Notes: a model not told the origin generated them from the sequence alone. Positions 9,937-19,522 are shown, counted from the stretch's first letter. The stretch is 64,000 nt of DNA from Cellulophaga baltica (GCF_900102165.1 NZ_FNBD01000001.1:63701-127700); one strand, 5' to 3'. Numbers and translations: made by a program.

Positions 9937-11157
9937 TTATCGCACTTTTAATGTTACCACGGTGATTACAGCTAGTAAAATTCCAACAATCCAGAAGCGC
10001 GTCACAATTTTACTCTCGTGATAGCCTTTCTTTTGATAATGGTGGTGCAATGGAGCCATTAGAAAAACACGCTTTCCCTCTCCAAATTTCTTCTTGGTAT
10101 ATTTAAAATATCCCACTTGTAACATTACGGAAATAGATTCTGCAAAGAAGATTCCACATAAAACAGGAATCAATAATTCTTTACGGATGATGATCGCAAT
10201 AACTGCAATTACTCCACCTATAGTTAAACTACCCGTATCTCCCATAAAAACCTGAGCAGGAAAAGCATTATACCATAAGAAACCGACTAAGGCTCCTACA
10301 AATGCCGCTACGAAAACCACAAGTTCTCCCGCCCTAGGGATAAACATAATATCCAGATAATTGGAGAATATAATATTCCCAGAAATCCAGGTAAAAATAC
10401 CGAGGGTGAGGACAATTATTGCCGAAGACCCAGCCGCTAGACCATCGATGCCATCTGTTAGATTTGCTCCGTTAGATACGGCAGTAACAATAATGATAAC
10501 CACCGGAATAAAGATCAGCCACGCATACTCTTTTGCTCCGTCACCCATCCAACCAATGAATGAAGTGTAGTCTAATTCATTGTTTTTAAAGAAAGGCACT
10601 GTAGTTCTTACTGATTTTACTTCCGCACCAGCAACTTTCTCTAACGTATAAGAGGTGGTTATCACACTCTGACTGCGTTCTTTCATCGTTACTTCCGGAT
10701 GAAAGTATAAGGTAGCCCCTACAATTAAGCCTAATACAACTTGTCCTAATATTTTAAACCTTCCTTTTAAACCTTCTTTATCCTTTTTAAATATTTTGAT
10801 ATAATCATCTACAAAACCAATGATTCCCATCCAAATGGTGGTCACAATCAAAAGTATTACGTAGATATTATCAAGCTTAGCAAATAACAATACAGGAATT
10901 AAAGTAGCTAAAATGATAATTAGACCACCCATTGTTGGTGTACCTGCTTTCTGTTTCTGTCCGTCAAGACCTAAATCGCGAACAGTTTCCCCTATTTGCT
11001 TTTTCTGAAGAAAAAGAATTATTTTCTTACCATATACCGTAGCGATCAAAAGCGATGTTAATACCGCTAATGCTGCCCTAAAAGTGATAAACTGAAACAG
11101 TCCAGCACCTGGGATTTGATAATTATCTTCTAAAAATTCAAACAAATAGTATAACAT
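9937..11157 (-). CDS. mraY: Phospho-N-acetylmuramoyl-pentapeptide transferase MraY
   Basis: Integral membrane enzyme that transfers phospho-MurNAc-pentapeptide to undecaprenyl phosphate, forming lipid I. The motifs [29 protein letters not shown] and [13 protein letters not shown] are the conserved cytoplasmic Asp-rich and substrate-binding loops, and [12 protein letters not shown] near the C-terminus is the family histidine motif. 406 residues. An extra-membrane insert around residues 155-200 is typical of the Bacteroidota version. Confidence 0.97.
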   Translation of the reverse strand: MLYYLFEFLEDNYQIPGAGLFQFITFRAALAVLTSLLIATVYGKKIILFLQKKQIGETVRDLGLDGQKQKAGTPTMGGLIIILATLIPVLLFAKLDNIYVILLIVTTIWMGIIGFVDDYIKIFKKDKEGLKGRFKILGQVVLGLIVGATLYFHPEVTMKERSQSVITTSYTLEKVAGAEVKSVRTTVPFFKNNELDYTSFIGWMGDGAKEYAWLIFIPVVIIIVTAVSNGANLTDGIDGLAAGSSAIIVLTLGIFTWISGNIIFSNYLDIMFIPRAGELVVFVAAFVGALVGFLWYNAFPAQVFMGDTGSLTIGGVIAVIAIIIRKELLIPVLCGIFFAESISVMLQVGYFKYTKKKFGEGKRVFLMAPLHHHYQKKGYHESKIVTRFWIVGILLAVITVVTLKVR

Positions 11158-11212
11158 ACTTTACTTCGTGTCTTAATGGTTTTCAATTACTGTGATCGTA
11201 ATTGTAGTTGTT

Positions 11213-12676
11213 TTATTTATTTAAGTCCTTTAATAAACTTTGAACGGTTTCGTAGTCATCAAAATGAGTTCTTACCCCATTAATCTCTTGATACGTTTCA
11301 TGGCCTTTTCCGGCGATTAAAATAATATCGTTGGAATTCGCCAATTGACAAGCTGTCTTTATAGCCTGTGCTCTATTTTCAATAGTTAGTGTTTTTCTAA
11401 CATTTTGAGCTTCAACTCCCGCTTCAATTTCTTTAAGTATTTCTTCCGGATTCTCTGTTCTAGGATTATCAGAAGTAAATATGACGGTGGTACTCATATC
11501 TGATGCGATATGCCCCATAACCGGACGCTTGGTTTTATCTCTATCGCCACCACACCCTACAACAGTAATGACATTTTCATTTCCTGTTCTCAATGAATTA
11601 ATGGTATCCAGTACATTCTTAAGTGCATCTGGCGTATGTGCATAATCTACAATTGCCGTAATTCTTTCTTTAGAGATAAAATATTGAAATCTGCCATCCA
11701 CATTTTCTAACTCACTTAAAAGTCTTAATATCTCTAATTTCTCTAAACCTAATAATTGTGCTGTACCATAAATTGCCAACATATTATAGGCGTTAAAATC
11801 ACCTATTAATTTTGACCACACCTCATTACCATCAATCTTTAAAAGTTGTCCATTAAATTGATTTTCTAGAATTTGAGCTTTATAATCTGCATACGTTTTT
11901 AAAGCATATGTATACTTTCTTGCCTTTGTGTTTTGCAACATTACTAAGCCATTCTTATCATCAATATTAGTCAGCACAAAAGCTTTCTTAGACAGCTTAT
12001 CAAAAAGTGATTTCTTGGTATCCCTGTATTCTGCAAAGGTTTTATGATAATCTAAATGATCATGAGAGAGGTTTGTAAAAATCGCTCCTTCAAAAACTAA
12101 ACCTTCTGTTCTTTTTTGATGTATACCATGAGAACTTACCTCCATAAAACAAAACTCCACTCCTACATCATTCATCAGTTTTAAATGATGATTTATCGTT
12201 AAAGCATCAGGTGTTGTATGACTAGTTTTATACATAGTATCATCTACCATGATTTTAATCGTAGAAATAAGTCCCACTTTAAAACCTGCTTTCTTAAATA
12301 ATTGATACAGCAAACTACTAATGGTTGTTTTTCCATTTGTTCCCGTAACTCCTACAAGCTTTAAATTTTTAGATGGATTATCATAAAAATTAGAAGCCAT
12401 GATAGCCAAAGCCTTATTGCCATTATCTACTGCCACGTAAGTAACACCTTCTTCAAGAACTTCAGGCATAAGTTCACAAACGATGGTTTTAGCTCCTAAT
12501 GATATAGCCTTATCAATATACTTATGACCATCTGTGATTGTACCTTTTATCGCGATAAAAACATCATCAGCGGATACTATGCGCGAATCAAAGCAAATAG
12601 AATTTACCATAACCGAGGTAGAACCGCTAACCGCAGTAATACTCACCCCAAATAATATGTCTTTAAGTGATTTCAT
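11213..12676 (-). CDS. murE: UDP-MurNAc-tripeptide synthetase MurE (meso-DAP type)
   Basis: ATP-dependent ligase that adds the third amino acid of the peptidoglycan stem peptide. The ATP loop TGTNGKTT is at residues 111-118. The specificity motif DNPR at 403-406 is the form found in meso-diaminopimelate-adding enzymes; Lys-adding enzymes have a different motif. So I infer a DAP-type wall, as expected for this phylum. 487 residues. The start overlaps the end of ftsI by 4 bp. Confidence 0.97.
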   Translation of the reverse strand: MKSLKDILFGVSITAVSGSTSVMVNSICFDSRIVSADDVFIAIKGTITDGHKYIDKAISLGAKTIVCELMPEVLEEGVTYVAVDNGNKALAIMASNFYDNPSKNLKLVGVTGTNGKTTISSLLYQLFKKAGFKVGLISTIKIMVDDTMYKTSHTTPDALTINHHLKLMNDVGVEFCFMEVSSHGIHQKRTEGLVFEGAIFTNLSHDHLDYHKTFAEYRDTKKSLFDKLSKKAFVLTNIDDKNGLVMLQNTKARKYTYALKTYADYKAQILENQFNGQLLKIDGNEVWSKLIGDFNAYNMLAIYGTAQLLGLEKLEILRLLSELENVDGRFQYFISKERITAIVDYAHTPDALKNVLDTINSLRTGNENVITVVGCGGDRDKTKRPVMGHIASDMSTTVIFTSDNPRTENPEEILKEIEAGVEAQNVRKTLTIENRAQAIKTACQLANSNDIILIAGKGHETYQEINGVRTHFDDYETVQSLLKDLNK

Positions 12677-14676
12677 GATAATTCTAATACAATTACTCCT
12701 GCAGCGCTAATATTCACACCTTTTACAGATTGTTTTTTTACTTTACCGTATCCTGTAACCTTAACCTGTAAGCCTAAATTTTCTAAAATTGCAATAGCAT
12801 CCATACCACTCATCCCTTCTACATTAGGAACCTTGCTATGTTTCTTCGATGCTTCTGCATAATATTGTTCGTATTTTTTCTCCAATCCAGGATCATTAAT
12901 CTCCAAACCATCAACCTCATCTACTAAAGGCGAGGTTGCATATATTTTTTGTGCGATAGATTTAAATACAGGCCCTGAAACGTCTGCCCCATAATACCCA
13001 ACACTTTTGTCTGGTTCATGAATCACCACGATACATGAATACTTTGGTTCATCTGCTGGGAAATACCCAGAAAATGTAGAAATGTATTTTAACTTATTTG
13101 GATCTTTAGATACATAATCTTTCTGCGCTGTACCTGTCTTACCCGCCATAGAAAAGTTTGGCGAATACAAACTATGCCCTGTACCATACTTCTTTTCTAC
13201 CACGTTTTTCAACATCTCCTTAACCTTATCTATCGTTTCTTGCGAACAGATAGATGGATTTATCACTTCTTTATCAAACTTAAAAATGGTTTTATCCCAT
13301 TCTTTCACTTCTTTTAAAAGGCGTGGCTTAACCATTTCCCCATTATTAGCTATAGCATTATAAAAGGTAAGTGTCTGCAAAGGCGTAAGCGAAACTTCAT
13401 ACCCATGAGACATCCATGCTAAAGAAATACCAGACCAACCTTTATCACCTGGATACCGAATTACAGGAGCGCCTTCTCCTTTAATAGGAAGATCAAGTTT
13501 CCTATTCAATCCCATATTCATCAAACGGTTTACATACTTCTCTGGGCTATCTTTATAGTTATTGTAAATAATTTTAGCAAATGCTGTATTTGACGAAATT
13601 TCAAAAGATCTAGCAGCCGATATTTTTCCGTAGCCTCCCCATTTAGAATCTCTAACCGTTTTATTATATACTTTAAATAATCCTTTTTCAGTGTCTATAA
13701 TTGTGCTCGTATCTATCACCTTATCTTCTAAAGCAACCACCATGGACATTAACTTAAAAGTAGAACCTGGTTCATGAGATTCTCCAATGGCATAATTCAA
13801 TCGCTCGTAATACTTATCACCTTCTGTTTTTCCGAGGTTTGAAATTGCTTTAATTTCACCAGTCTTGGTTTCCATTACAATAACACAGCCATGGTCTGCC
13901 TTATACTTTTCTAATTGCGCCAACAGTGCATGATGTGCAATATCCTGTATATTAACATCTATAGTAGAATACACATCATAGCCATCTTTAGGCTCCACGA
14001 TGTTATCCATACCTATAGGTTTCCATTGGTTTTTTGCAATTTTTTGCTTTAGACGACTCCCTTTTATTCCGCTTAAGTATTCCGTAAAAGCACCTTCTAA
14101 ACCTACACGAGTAGCATAACCATTTTCATCAAAACGCTCATACCCCACACTACGCTCCGCTATTTTTCCTAAAGGATGTTCCCGAACCGTATTTTGCTCT
14201 ACCACAATACCACCACGATTAGGACCTTTCTCAAACAATGGAAACTTCTTTACCTGAACGTAGTCTGAGTAGTCTAAATTTCTAACTACCAAGGCATACC
14301 TATTCTTATTTGCTTTGGCCTTACGAAAAATCTGCTCATAATGCGATGCAGGTTTTCCTAACAATTTTGATAAGGATTGACATAAAGGTTTAAGATTTTC
14401 TTTAAAATCTTTATCTTTTACGGTCACCGCATCAAAACGAATATTAAAACGAGAAACAGAAGTAGCTAATAAACTACCATCTGCAGAATATAGATTACCA
14501 CGGTTTGGGGTGATTGTAAAAACCTTTTCTGTACGATCTTCGGCTAATTGACGGTACTTATCCCCATCAACCAACTGAATACTAAAAAGCTTTACAACTA
14601 CCGCAACAGCGAATAGCACCAGAAATACTGCTACTATATATAGTCTCGTTAATATTTTTTTTTCTGTAACCGCCAT
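12673..14676 (-). CDS. ftsI: Division transpeptidase FtsI/PBP3 with PASTA domain
   Basis: Class B penicillin-binding protein that cross-links septal peptidoglycan. One N-terminal membrane anchor lies at about 12-32. The dimerisation domain has NRGNLYSADGSLLA. The transpeptidase has active-site STFK at 305-308, SSN at 361-363 and KTG at 513-515. A C-terminal PASTA-like domain covers about residues 610-667 (SKVPNVEGMSGMDA...). 667 residues. The stop/start overlap with ftsL is 1 bp. It is a likely beta-lactam target. Confidence 0.96.
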   Translation of the reverse strand: MAVTEKKILTRLYIVAVFLVLFAVAVVVKLFSIQLVDGDKYRQLAEDRTEKVFTITPNRGNLYSADGSLLATSVSRFNIRFDAVTVKDKDFKENLKPLCQSLSKLLGKPASHYEQIFRKAKANKNRYALVVRNLDYSDYVQVKKFPLFEKGPNRGGIVVEQNTVREHPLGKIAERSVGYERFDENGYATRVGLEGAFTEYLSGIKGSRLKQKIAKNQWKPIGMDNIVEPKDGYDVYSTIDVNIQDIAHHALLAQLEKYKADHGCVIVMETKTGEIKAISNLGKTEGDKYYERLNYAIGESHEPGSTFKLMSMVVALEDKVIDTSTIIDTEKGLFKVYNKTVRDSKWGGYGKISAARSFEISSNTAFAKIIYNNYKDSPEKYVNRLMNMGLNRKLDLPIKGEGAPVIRYPGDKGWSGISLAWMSHGYEVSLTPLQTLTFYNAIANNGEMVKPRLLKEVKEWDKTIFKFDKEVINPSICSQETIDKVKEMLKNVVEKKYGTGHSLYSPNFSMAGKTGTAQKDYVSKDPNKLKYISTFSGYFPADEPKYSCIVVIHEPDKSVGYYGADVSGPVFKSIAQKIYATSPLVDEVDGLEINDPGLEKKYEQYYAEASKKHSKVPNVEGMSGMDAIAILENLGLQVKVTGYGKVKKQSVKGVNISAAGVIVLELS

Positions 14677-14993
14677 TATTCAGCCGATTTAACTCTTATT
14701 TTATGTGGTGGCGTTTCTGAAGGAAACAAACCATCATTACTTACTGTTTTTAATATTTCCGATTCGAGCTTTAATTTCTGAACATCGGTCTGCCCATCTA
14801 TAAACTCACTTCGCAATTCTTTCACCTCTTCGTTCAACGCTGCAATCTGATGCACTTTACTATCCGCACCATGGGAACTTGCAATCATTACTGCCGCTAA
14901 AAAAGAAGTGAAAATGATAAAAATCCAATTTTTTGGAGCGTCGCCACTCACTAAAAATTTTCCTTTTAAGATATCTAACAAGCCTTTTCGCAT
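14676..14993 (-). CDS. ftsL: FtsL-like division protein
   Basis: A 105-residue bitopic protein with a short cytoplasmic N-terminus, one membrane span near residues 24-42 and a periplasmic coiled-coil-like segment (ALNEEVKELRSEFID...). Size, topology and position between rsmH and ftsI identify it as the FtsL-type partner of the FtsQ/FtsW/FtsI complex; sequence similarity in this family is weak. Confidence 0.8.
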   Translation of the reverse strand: MRKGLLDILKGKFLVSGDAPKNWIFIIFTSFLAAVMIASSHGADSKVHQIAALNEEVKELRSEFIDGQTDVQKLKLESEILKTVSNDGLFPSETPPHKIRVKSAE

Positions 14994-14995
14994 GA

Positions 14996-15904
14996 TTACT
15001 TTTTGCTTTTTGCTTTTTCGGCAATTCTTAATTTTGCACTACGCGCTCTATTATTACTTGCAATTTCTTTTTTAGAAGGAACCACCAATCCACCTACTTT
15101 TTTAAGCGGAAGATTCATATTCCCATAAAAATCTTTATCTGGCTCTCCTTCAAATTTTCCTGATCTAAAAAAGTTCTTTACCAACCTATCTTCCAACGAG
15201 TGATAACTAATAACACTTAAGCGACCTTCCTCATTTAATAACTCTGGCACTTGCATTAAAAATTCTTTAATCACCTCAATCTCTTGATTCACTTCAATAC
15301 GTATAGCTTGATAAATCTGAGCTAAAATTTTATGTTCTACCCGTGCAGGCAAAAATTGCTTTAAACCAGATTTTAATTGATCTGTGGTTTTAATTGGCTC
15401 CGCTTCTCTATTGGCAATAATTGCCGTAGCTATAGCATTAGCATTTCTTAAATCACCATATTGAAATAACACCCTACGCAACTCATCATAATCATAAGCA
15501 TTCACTACATCATAAGCAGAAACTGTATTTCGCTTACTCATGCGCATATCTAAATCAGCATCAAAACGAGTAGAAAATCCGCGCTCCGCAACATCAAACT
15601 GATGAGATGAAACACCAAAATCACCCAAAATCCCATCCACCTTACGCACTCCGTAAAACTTCAAAAACTGACCAATGAATCTAAAATTCTCATGAATCAA
15701 AACAAAACGCTCATCATCAATAGCATTTTTAAGCGCATCTTCATCTTGATCAAAGGCGTATAATTTTCCTTTCGCTCCTAAGCGACTCAAAATTTCTTTT
15801 GAATGACCACCGCCACCAAAAGTAACATCCACATAAATGCCGTCACTTTTAATATTTAGCCCATCTATAGACTCCGTTAATAATACCGGATTATGATAAT
15901 TCAT
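14996..15904 (-). CDS. rsmH: 16S rRNA m4C1402 methyltransferase RsmH (MraW)
   Basis: SAM-dependent methyltransferase that N4-methylates C1402 in the decoding centre of 16S rRNA. The N-terminal YHNPVLLTESIDGL, the SAM loop VDVTFGGGGHSKEIL and the C-terminal SYHSLEDRLVKNFF are family signatures. 302 residues, normal length. Its ATG lies within the end of mraZ (14-bp overlap). Confidence 0.96.
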   Translation of the reverse strand: MNYHNPVLLTESIDGLNIKSDGIYVDVTFGGGGHSKEILSRLGAKGKLYAFDQDEDALKNAIDDERFVLIHENFRFIGQFLKFYGVRKVDGILGDFGVSSHQFDVAERGFSTRFDADLDMRMSKRNTVSAYDVVNAYDYDELRRVLFQYGDLRNANAIATAIIANREAEPIKTTDQLKSGLKQFLPARVEHKILAQIYQAIRIEVNQEIEVIKEFLMQVPELLNEEGRLSVISYHSLEDRLVKNFFRSGKFEGEPDKDFYGNMNLPLKKVGGLVVPSKKEIASNNRARSAKLRIAEKAKSKK

Positions 15905-16355
15905 CTTCGTCTCCTCCCATTACTTCTTCTGCCAATGCCGCAAAGTCTAGAGTAGTATCCTCCAACACTTTTTCGTAGCTGTCTTTATCCCAAATTTCAA
16001 TAATATTAATAGCCGAACTTAAGACTACTTCTTTAGCAATATTTGCAACATCAATTAAATTCTTAGGAATTAATAATCTTCCTGTTGCATCAATCTCTAT
16101 TACCTTTACACCTGCAGAAAAACGACGGATAAAATCATTGTTCTTTTTGACAAAACGATTTTTCTTATTCATTTTCTCCATTAAGAGATTCCACTCTTTC
16201 ATTGGATATAATTCTAAACAAGGTTGAAAGACTGATCGCTTGATTACAAAACCATCTGTTAACACTGGAGACATCTGATTTTTAAGCGCAACAGGCAGCA
16301 TTACCCGACCTTTCGCGTCCGCTTTACAATCATATGTACCAATGAAATTGATCAC
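15891..16355 (-). CDS. mraZ: Transcriptional regulator MraZ
   Basis: AbrB-like DNA-binding protein and first gene of the dcw cluster. The two MraZ half-domains each carry the DAKGR-type motif: YDCKADAKGRVMLP near the N-terminus and IEIDATGRLLIPKNL in the second repeat. 154 residues. The initiation codon is GTG at 16355; no suitable ATG lies nearby and the GTG start gives the usual family N-terminus (xINFIGTYDC). In other bacteria MraZ represses its own operon by binding direct repeats, and matching repeats lie just upstream at 16401-16427. Confidence 0.95.
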   Translation of the reverse strand: MINFIGTYDCKADAKGRVMLPVALKNQMSPVLTDGFVIKRSVFQPCLELYPMKEWNLLMEKMNKKNRFVKKNNDFIRRFSAGVKVIEIDATGRLLIPKNLIDVANIAKEVVLSSAINIIEIWDKDSYEKVLEDTTLDFAALAEEVMGGDEDELS

Positions 16356-16383
16356 TTTTTTATCCTTGTTTCAAATTATAACT

Positions 16384-16391
16384 CAAATATA
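16384..16391 (-). promoter_or_regulatory. dcw cluster promoter, -7 box
   Basis: TATATTTG on the minus strand matches the Bacteroidota -7 consensus TAnnTTTG exactly and lies 29 bp upstream of the mraZ GTG. No clear TTG is present at the ideal -33 distance; that region is occupied by the MraZ-type repeats. Confidence 0.65.
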
Positions 16392-16400
16392 TTGATTTTA

Positions 16401-16427
16401 TTACCACAATTTACCACTATTTACCAC
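16401..16427 (-). promoter_or_regulatory. Triple MraZ-type box
   Basis: The 7-mer GTGGTAA (TTACCAC on the plus strand) occurs three times, at 16401-16407, 16411-16417 and 16421-16427, exactly 10 bp apart on one face of the helix. MraZ from other bacteria binds direct repeats with a G-rich core (TGGG-type in E. coli) at the same 10-bp spacing. The boxes begin 10 bp upstream of the -7 box, where a bound protein would block the -33 region. Confidence 0.75.
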
Positions 16428-16580
16428 ATTGTTAATAAATTCTGATATATTAGAGGTCTGAAAACTTCCAAAAAAGGCCAAAAACGGACTTTAGAATTTT
16501 CAAAAACAACAATTACAAGGCTCAAAATTGTCTTGACAAATGACATTAAAACAAGTATAGACGTATTATTAGGAAATGTC

Positions 16581-16588
16581 TATATTTG
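16581..16588 (+). promoter_or_regulatory. Promoter -7 box for the alpha/beta hydrolase gene
   Basis: TATATTTG is an exact match to TAnnTTTG, 25 bp before the ATG at 16614. It argues against the longer frame starting with TTG at 16533, which would begin upstream of the promoter. No -33 TTG is at the expected spacing. Confidence 0.6.
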
Positions 16589-16613
16589 CCGTTACAGAAT
16601 ACAACCTACATTA

Positions 16614-17378
16614 ATGAAAGAAGAGTTAATCACGGAAGGCAAATACAAGTACGTTGAAGTAGGCGAAGGCACTCCAATAATCGTTTTACATGGATTAATG
16701 GGGGGATTAAGTAATTTTGAGGGAGTCATGAATTATTTCCCCAATAAAGGATATAAGATTCTTGTTCCTGAATTACCTATTTATGACAAACCCCTTTTAA
16801 AAACTACCGTAAAAAGTTTCGCAAAATTTGTTGATGATTTTATAAAGCACAAAGGCTTAAAAGACGTTATCCTTCTAGGTAATTCTTTAGGTGGTCATAT
16901 AGGATTATTACATACTAAATTATTCCCTAAAAACGTAAAAGCACTAATAATTACTGGGAGCTCTGGATTGTACGAAAGTGCCATGGGAGACGGATATCCA
17001 CGTAGAGGCGATTACGAATTTATAAAGAAAAAAGCGCAAGATGTTTTTTACGATCCTGCGGTTGCAACCCCTGAAATTGTCGATGAAGTTTTTGCTACAG
17101 TTAATGACCGTATAAAATTGGTTAAAACTTTGGCTATTGCAAAAAGTGCCATACGTCATAACATGGCTAAAGATTTACCTAAAATGAGTACACCAACATG
17201 TATTATTTGGGGTAAAAACGACAACGTTACTCCACCAGATGTTGCTGTAGATTTTCATAAATTATTACCAGATTCAGATTTATTTTGGATAGATAAATGT
17301 GGCCATGCAGCAATGATGGAACACCCTGATGAATTTAATACGATATTAGAAGCCTGGCTTAAAGTCCGTAAGCTCTAA
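16614..17378 (+). CDS. Alpha/beta hydrolase
   Basis: Serine hydrolase of the alpha/beta fold, 254 residues. IIVLHGLMGGLSNFEG supplies the oxyanion-hole HG motif, and LLGNSLGGHIG contains the nucleophile elbow GNSLGG with Ser at about residue 91. GKNDNVTPPD carries the likely acid, and CGHAAMMEHP the catalytic His. No signal peptide is visible, so it is probably cytoplasmic. The substrate cannot be predicted. It is transcribed divergently from the dcw cluster and sits 16 bp upstream of engB, likely in one operon. Confidence 0.88.
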   Translation: MKEELITEGKYKYVEVGEGTPIIVLHGLMGGLSNFEGVMNYFPNKGYKILVPELPIYDKPLLKTTVKSFAKFVDDFIKHKGLKDVILLGNSLGGHIGLLHTKLFPKNVKALIITGSSGLYESAMGDGYPRRGDYEFIKKKAQDVFYDPAVATPEIVDEVFATVNDRIKLVKTLAIAKSAIRHNMAKDLPKMSTPTCIIWGKNDNVTPPDVAVDFHKLLPDSDLFWIDKCGHAAMMEHPDEFNTILEAWLKVRKL

Positions 17379-17394
17379 TACAAAAAAACAATCC

Positions 17395-18021
17395 ATGAAA
17401 GTAAAGTCAGCCGAGTTTGTAATGAGCAATTCTAATGTGACGAATTGTCCTAAAGAGCCTATTCCAGAATATGCTTTTATAGGGAGATCAAACGTAGGAA
17501 AGTCCTCATTAATTAATATGCTAACCGATAAAAAGAGTTTAGCAAAAACCTCAGGAAGACCAGGAAAAACACAATTAATTAATCATTTCAAGATTAATGA
17601 CAGTTGGTATTTGGTAGATTTACCCGGTTACGGCTACGCTAGAGTTTCTAAAAGAGACAAAAAAACCTTTCAAAGATATATCACTGATTACTTCTTAGAG
17701 AGAAAGCAATTGGTTTCTGCTTTTGTCCTTGTAGATATACGTCACGAACCACAAAAAGTAGATTTAGAATTTCTAGAGTGGATGGGCGAAAACCAAATTC
17801 CGTTTTCTATCATTTTCACCAAGGCCGATAAATTGAAGCCAAACGTAATTGAAAAAAATGTTCAAACGTACATTGATCATTTATTAGAAAGTTTGTGGGT
17901 AGAAGCACCTAAATACTTTATTACTTCTGCCTCAAAAAATATTGGGCAAGACGAAGTCCTAGACTACATTGATCTTATGAATGAAAATTTCGAAAAAGAT
18001 AATTGGGCAGATTTTATCTAA
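17395..18021 (+). CDS. engB: Ribosome biogenesis GTPase EngB (YihA/YsxC)
   Basis: Small TRAFAC GTPase needed for large ribosomal subunit assembly. G1 loop FIGRSNVGKSSLIN at about residues 28-41, G3 VDLPGYGYA, G4 TKADKLK and G5-like TSASKNIG are all present. 208 residues, standard length. Confidence 0.96.
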   Translation: MKVKSAEFVMSNSNVTNCPKEPIPEYAFIGRSNVGKSSLINMLTDKKSLAKTSGRPGKTQLINHFKINDSWYLVDLPGYGYARVSKRDKKTFQRYITDYFLERKQLVSAFVLVDIRHEPQKVDLEFLEWMGENQIPFSIIFTKADKLKPNVIEKNVQTYIDHLLESLWVEAPKYFITSASKNIGQDEVLDYIDLMNENFEKDNWADFI

Positions 18022-18027
18022 TTCGTA

Positions 18028-18405
18028 TTAATTTAAAGTAGCTAAAACTTCACTCATTAAACTTTCAACGTTTTCTAGAGAATTCATTTTATCCGTTGTT
18101 ATTACCACCTCAAAATCTTCATGGGTTTCTGCAAGTACAATTGGAAACGTGTACTTAGCATCGAATTTAGAACTGTACATTTTCAAAAATTCATCCTTAT
18201 GAAGAAATTCCATTGGAGTAGTTGATTGCGCTCTAAATTTCCTCCAAATCTTATTCTCTGTGAAAATACCAAAAGTGATATCACACAAACTACATTCATA
18301 GGTATTTGGACTAAAAATTTTATGCGCCGTATCTAATACAGCATTGTGTGTTCCTGAATTTGCATTATAAATAAAAATCAACTTTTCTACATTTACCTTT
18401 TCCAT
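18028..18405 (-). CDS. Conserved hypothetical protein
   Basis: A 125-residue protein I do not recognise as belonging to a characterised family. It starts MEKVNVEKLIFIYNANSG and has a CSLCD motif near residues 38-42, where two Cys could bind a metal or form a redox pair. It has no signal peptide or membrane span. It converges on engB (7 bp gap) and is divergent from the metallo-beta-lactamase gene. Confidence 0.75.
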   Translation of the reverse strand: MEKVNVEKLIFIYNANSGTHNAVLDTAHKIFSPNTYECSLCDITFGIFTENKIWRKFRAQSTTPMEFLHKDEFLKMYSSKFDAKYTFPIVLAETHEDFEVVITTDKMNSLENVESLMSEVLATLN

Positions 18406-18449
18406 ACCGCTACATCATCTTATCTTTAGCCTAGCTTCAACACTTTATC

Positions 18450-19184
18450 ATGAAAAACACTAGACTAGTTATTCTATCGCTACTTCTACTCTTTATTACA
18501 GGCTGTAAGTCTCCAAAAAATACTGTTGCTTACAGCTCCGACACATTAAAATTAATTCCGCTATCCAATAATGCCTTTCAACATATTACCTACCTCAATA
18601 CTAATGATTACGGAAAAGTTGCCTGCAACGGACTTGTTGTCATACACAATAATGAAGCCATAATTTTTGACACCCCAACTTCTAATGCTGTAAGTACCGA
18701 ATTAATACGTTGGATTACTGAAATTAAAAAAAGTAGTATCAAGGCCGTAGTGGTAAATCATTTTCATGAAGATTGCCAAGGTGGCCTAACTGCCTTTCAC
18801 GACATAGACATTCCTTCTTATGGGAACACGCAGACATTAGCCTTATCAAAAGAGAAAAACCTTGTAACTCCGAACTATGGTTTTGATTCCGAAATAACAT
18901 TAAAAGTTGGGGAATTAGAAGTAATGAACCGCCATTTTGGCGAGGCACACACCGCTGATAATATCGTGAGCTATATACCTAGTGAAGCATTACTTTTTGG
19001 CGGTTGCATGGTTAAAAGTTTGAATGCAACTAAAGGATATACTGGCGATGCCAACCTGGAGGAATGGAGCAATACAATCCAAAAGATTAAAGAGGAGTAT
19101 CCGGATTTAAAACTAGTAATTCCTGGTCACGGCGATGCCGGTGGCCAGGAATTATTAGATTATACTATTGAACTGTTTAAATAA
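18450..19184 (+). CDS. Subclass B1 metallo-beta-lactamase homologue (lipoprotein)
   Basis: Di-zinc hydrolase of the metallo-beta-lactamase fold. The N-terminus has a lipoprotein signal ending FITGC, with the lipidated Cys at residue 19. All six B1 zinc ligands can be placed: HFHED (H104, H106, D108), GEAHTADN (H167), GGCMVKS (C186) and IPGHGD (H227). Lys189, in the position that contacts the beta-lactam carboxylate, is also present. 244 residues, normal for B1 enzymes. Such chromosomal enzymes are known in several flavobacteria. Carbapenem hydrolysis is likely by family but is not shown by sequence. The possible -7 box TATCTTTA (18421) deviates by one base. Confidence 0.9.
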   Translation: MKNTRLVILSLLLLFITGCKSPKNTVAYSSDTLKLIPLSNNAFQHITYLNTNDYGKVACNGLVVIHNNEAIIFDTPTSNAVSTELIRWITEIKKSSIKAVVVNHFHEDCQGGLTAFHDIDIPSYGNTQTLALSKEKNLVTPNYGFDSEITLKVGELEVMNRHFGEAHTADNIVSYIPSEALLFGGCMVKSLNATKGYTGDANLEEWSNTIQKIKEEYPDLKLVIPGHGDAGGQELLDYTIELFK

Positions 19185-19186
19185 AC

Positions 19187-19522
19187 TTATTTTTTTAGCT
19201 CTAATTTTTCTGCAAAATAATCGCAAAAATCTTTCATTGTAGCCGTCATTTTTTCGTCTTGAGTAGCCTTCATAAAAGTATCGGATAAAGACACTAAAGT
19301 TTGATGAAAAAATGTTTTCATTTCATCTACAGGCATATCCTTGGTCCATAAATCTATTTTTAACGATTCTTGGTTTTTACTATCCCAAACAGATAACAAC
19401 ATTGCTTTTGCTTCTTCATTATCTATGCCGCCATCTTCAGCAGACCAATTAAGTTCTTCCGGCACTCTGTTTTCGTCTAAACCTACACGTAATGTTATTT
19501 CTGAGGTATGTAATTTTGCCAT
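19187..19522 (-). CDS. gldC: Gliding motility protein GldC
   Basis: Small (111 residues) soluble protein of the Bacteroidota gliding machinery. The sequence (TSEITLRVGLDENRVPEELN..., acidic middle, DFCDYFAEKLELKK end) fits GldC, which in Flavobacterium johnsoniae is co-transcribed with gldB and supports gliding. Its start codon overlaps the gldB stop by 1 bp. Confidence 0.92.
   Translation of the reverse strand: MAKLHTSEITLRVGLDENRVPEELNWSAEDGGIDNEEAKAMLLSVWDSKNQESLKIDLWTKDMPVDEMKTFFHQTLVSLSDTFMKATQDEKMTATMKDFCDYFAEKLELKK

Noticed and set aside
16533-16613. N-terminal extension of the alpha/beta hydrolase from a TTG codon
   Set aside because: The -7 promoter box TATATTTG lies inside this stretch, so transcription starts after it. 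The ATG at 16614 also fits the family.
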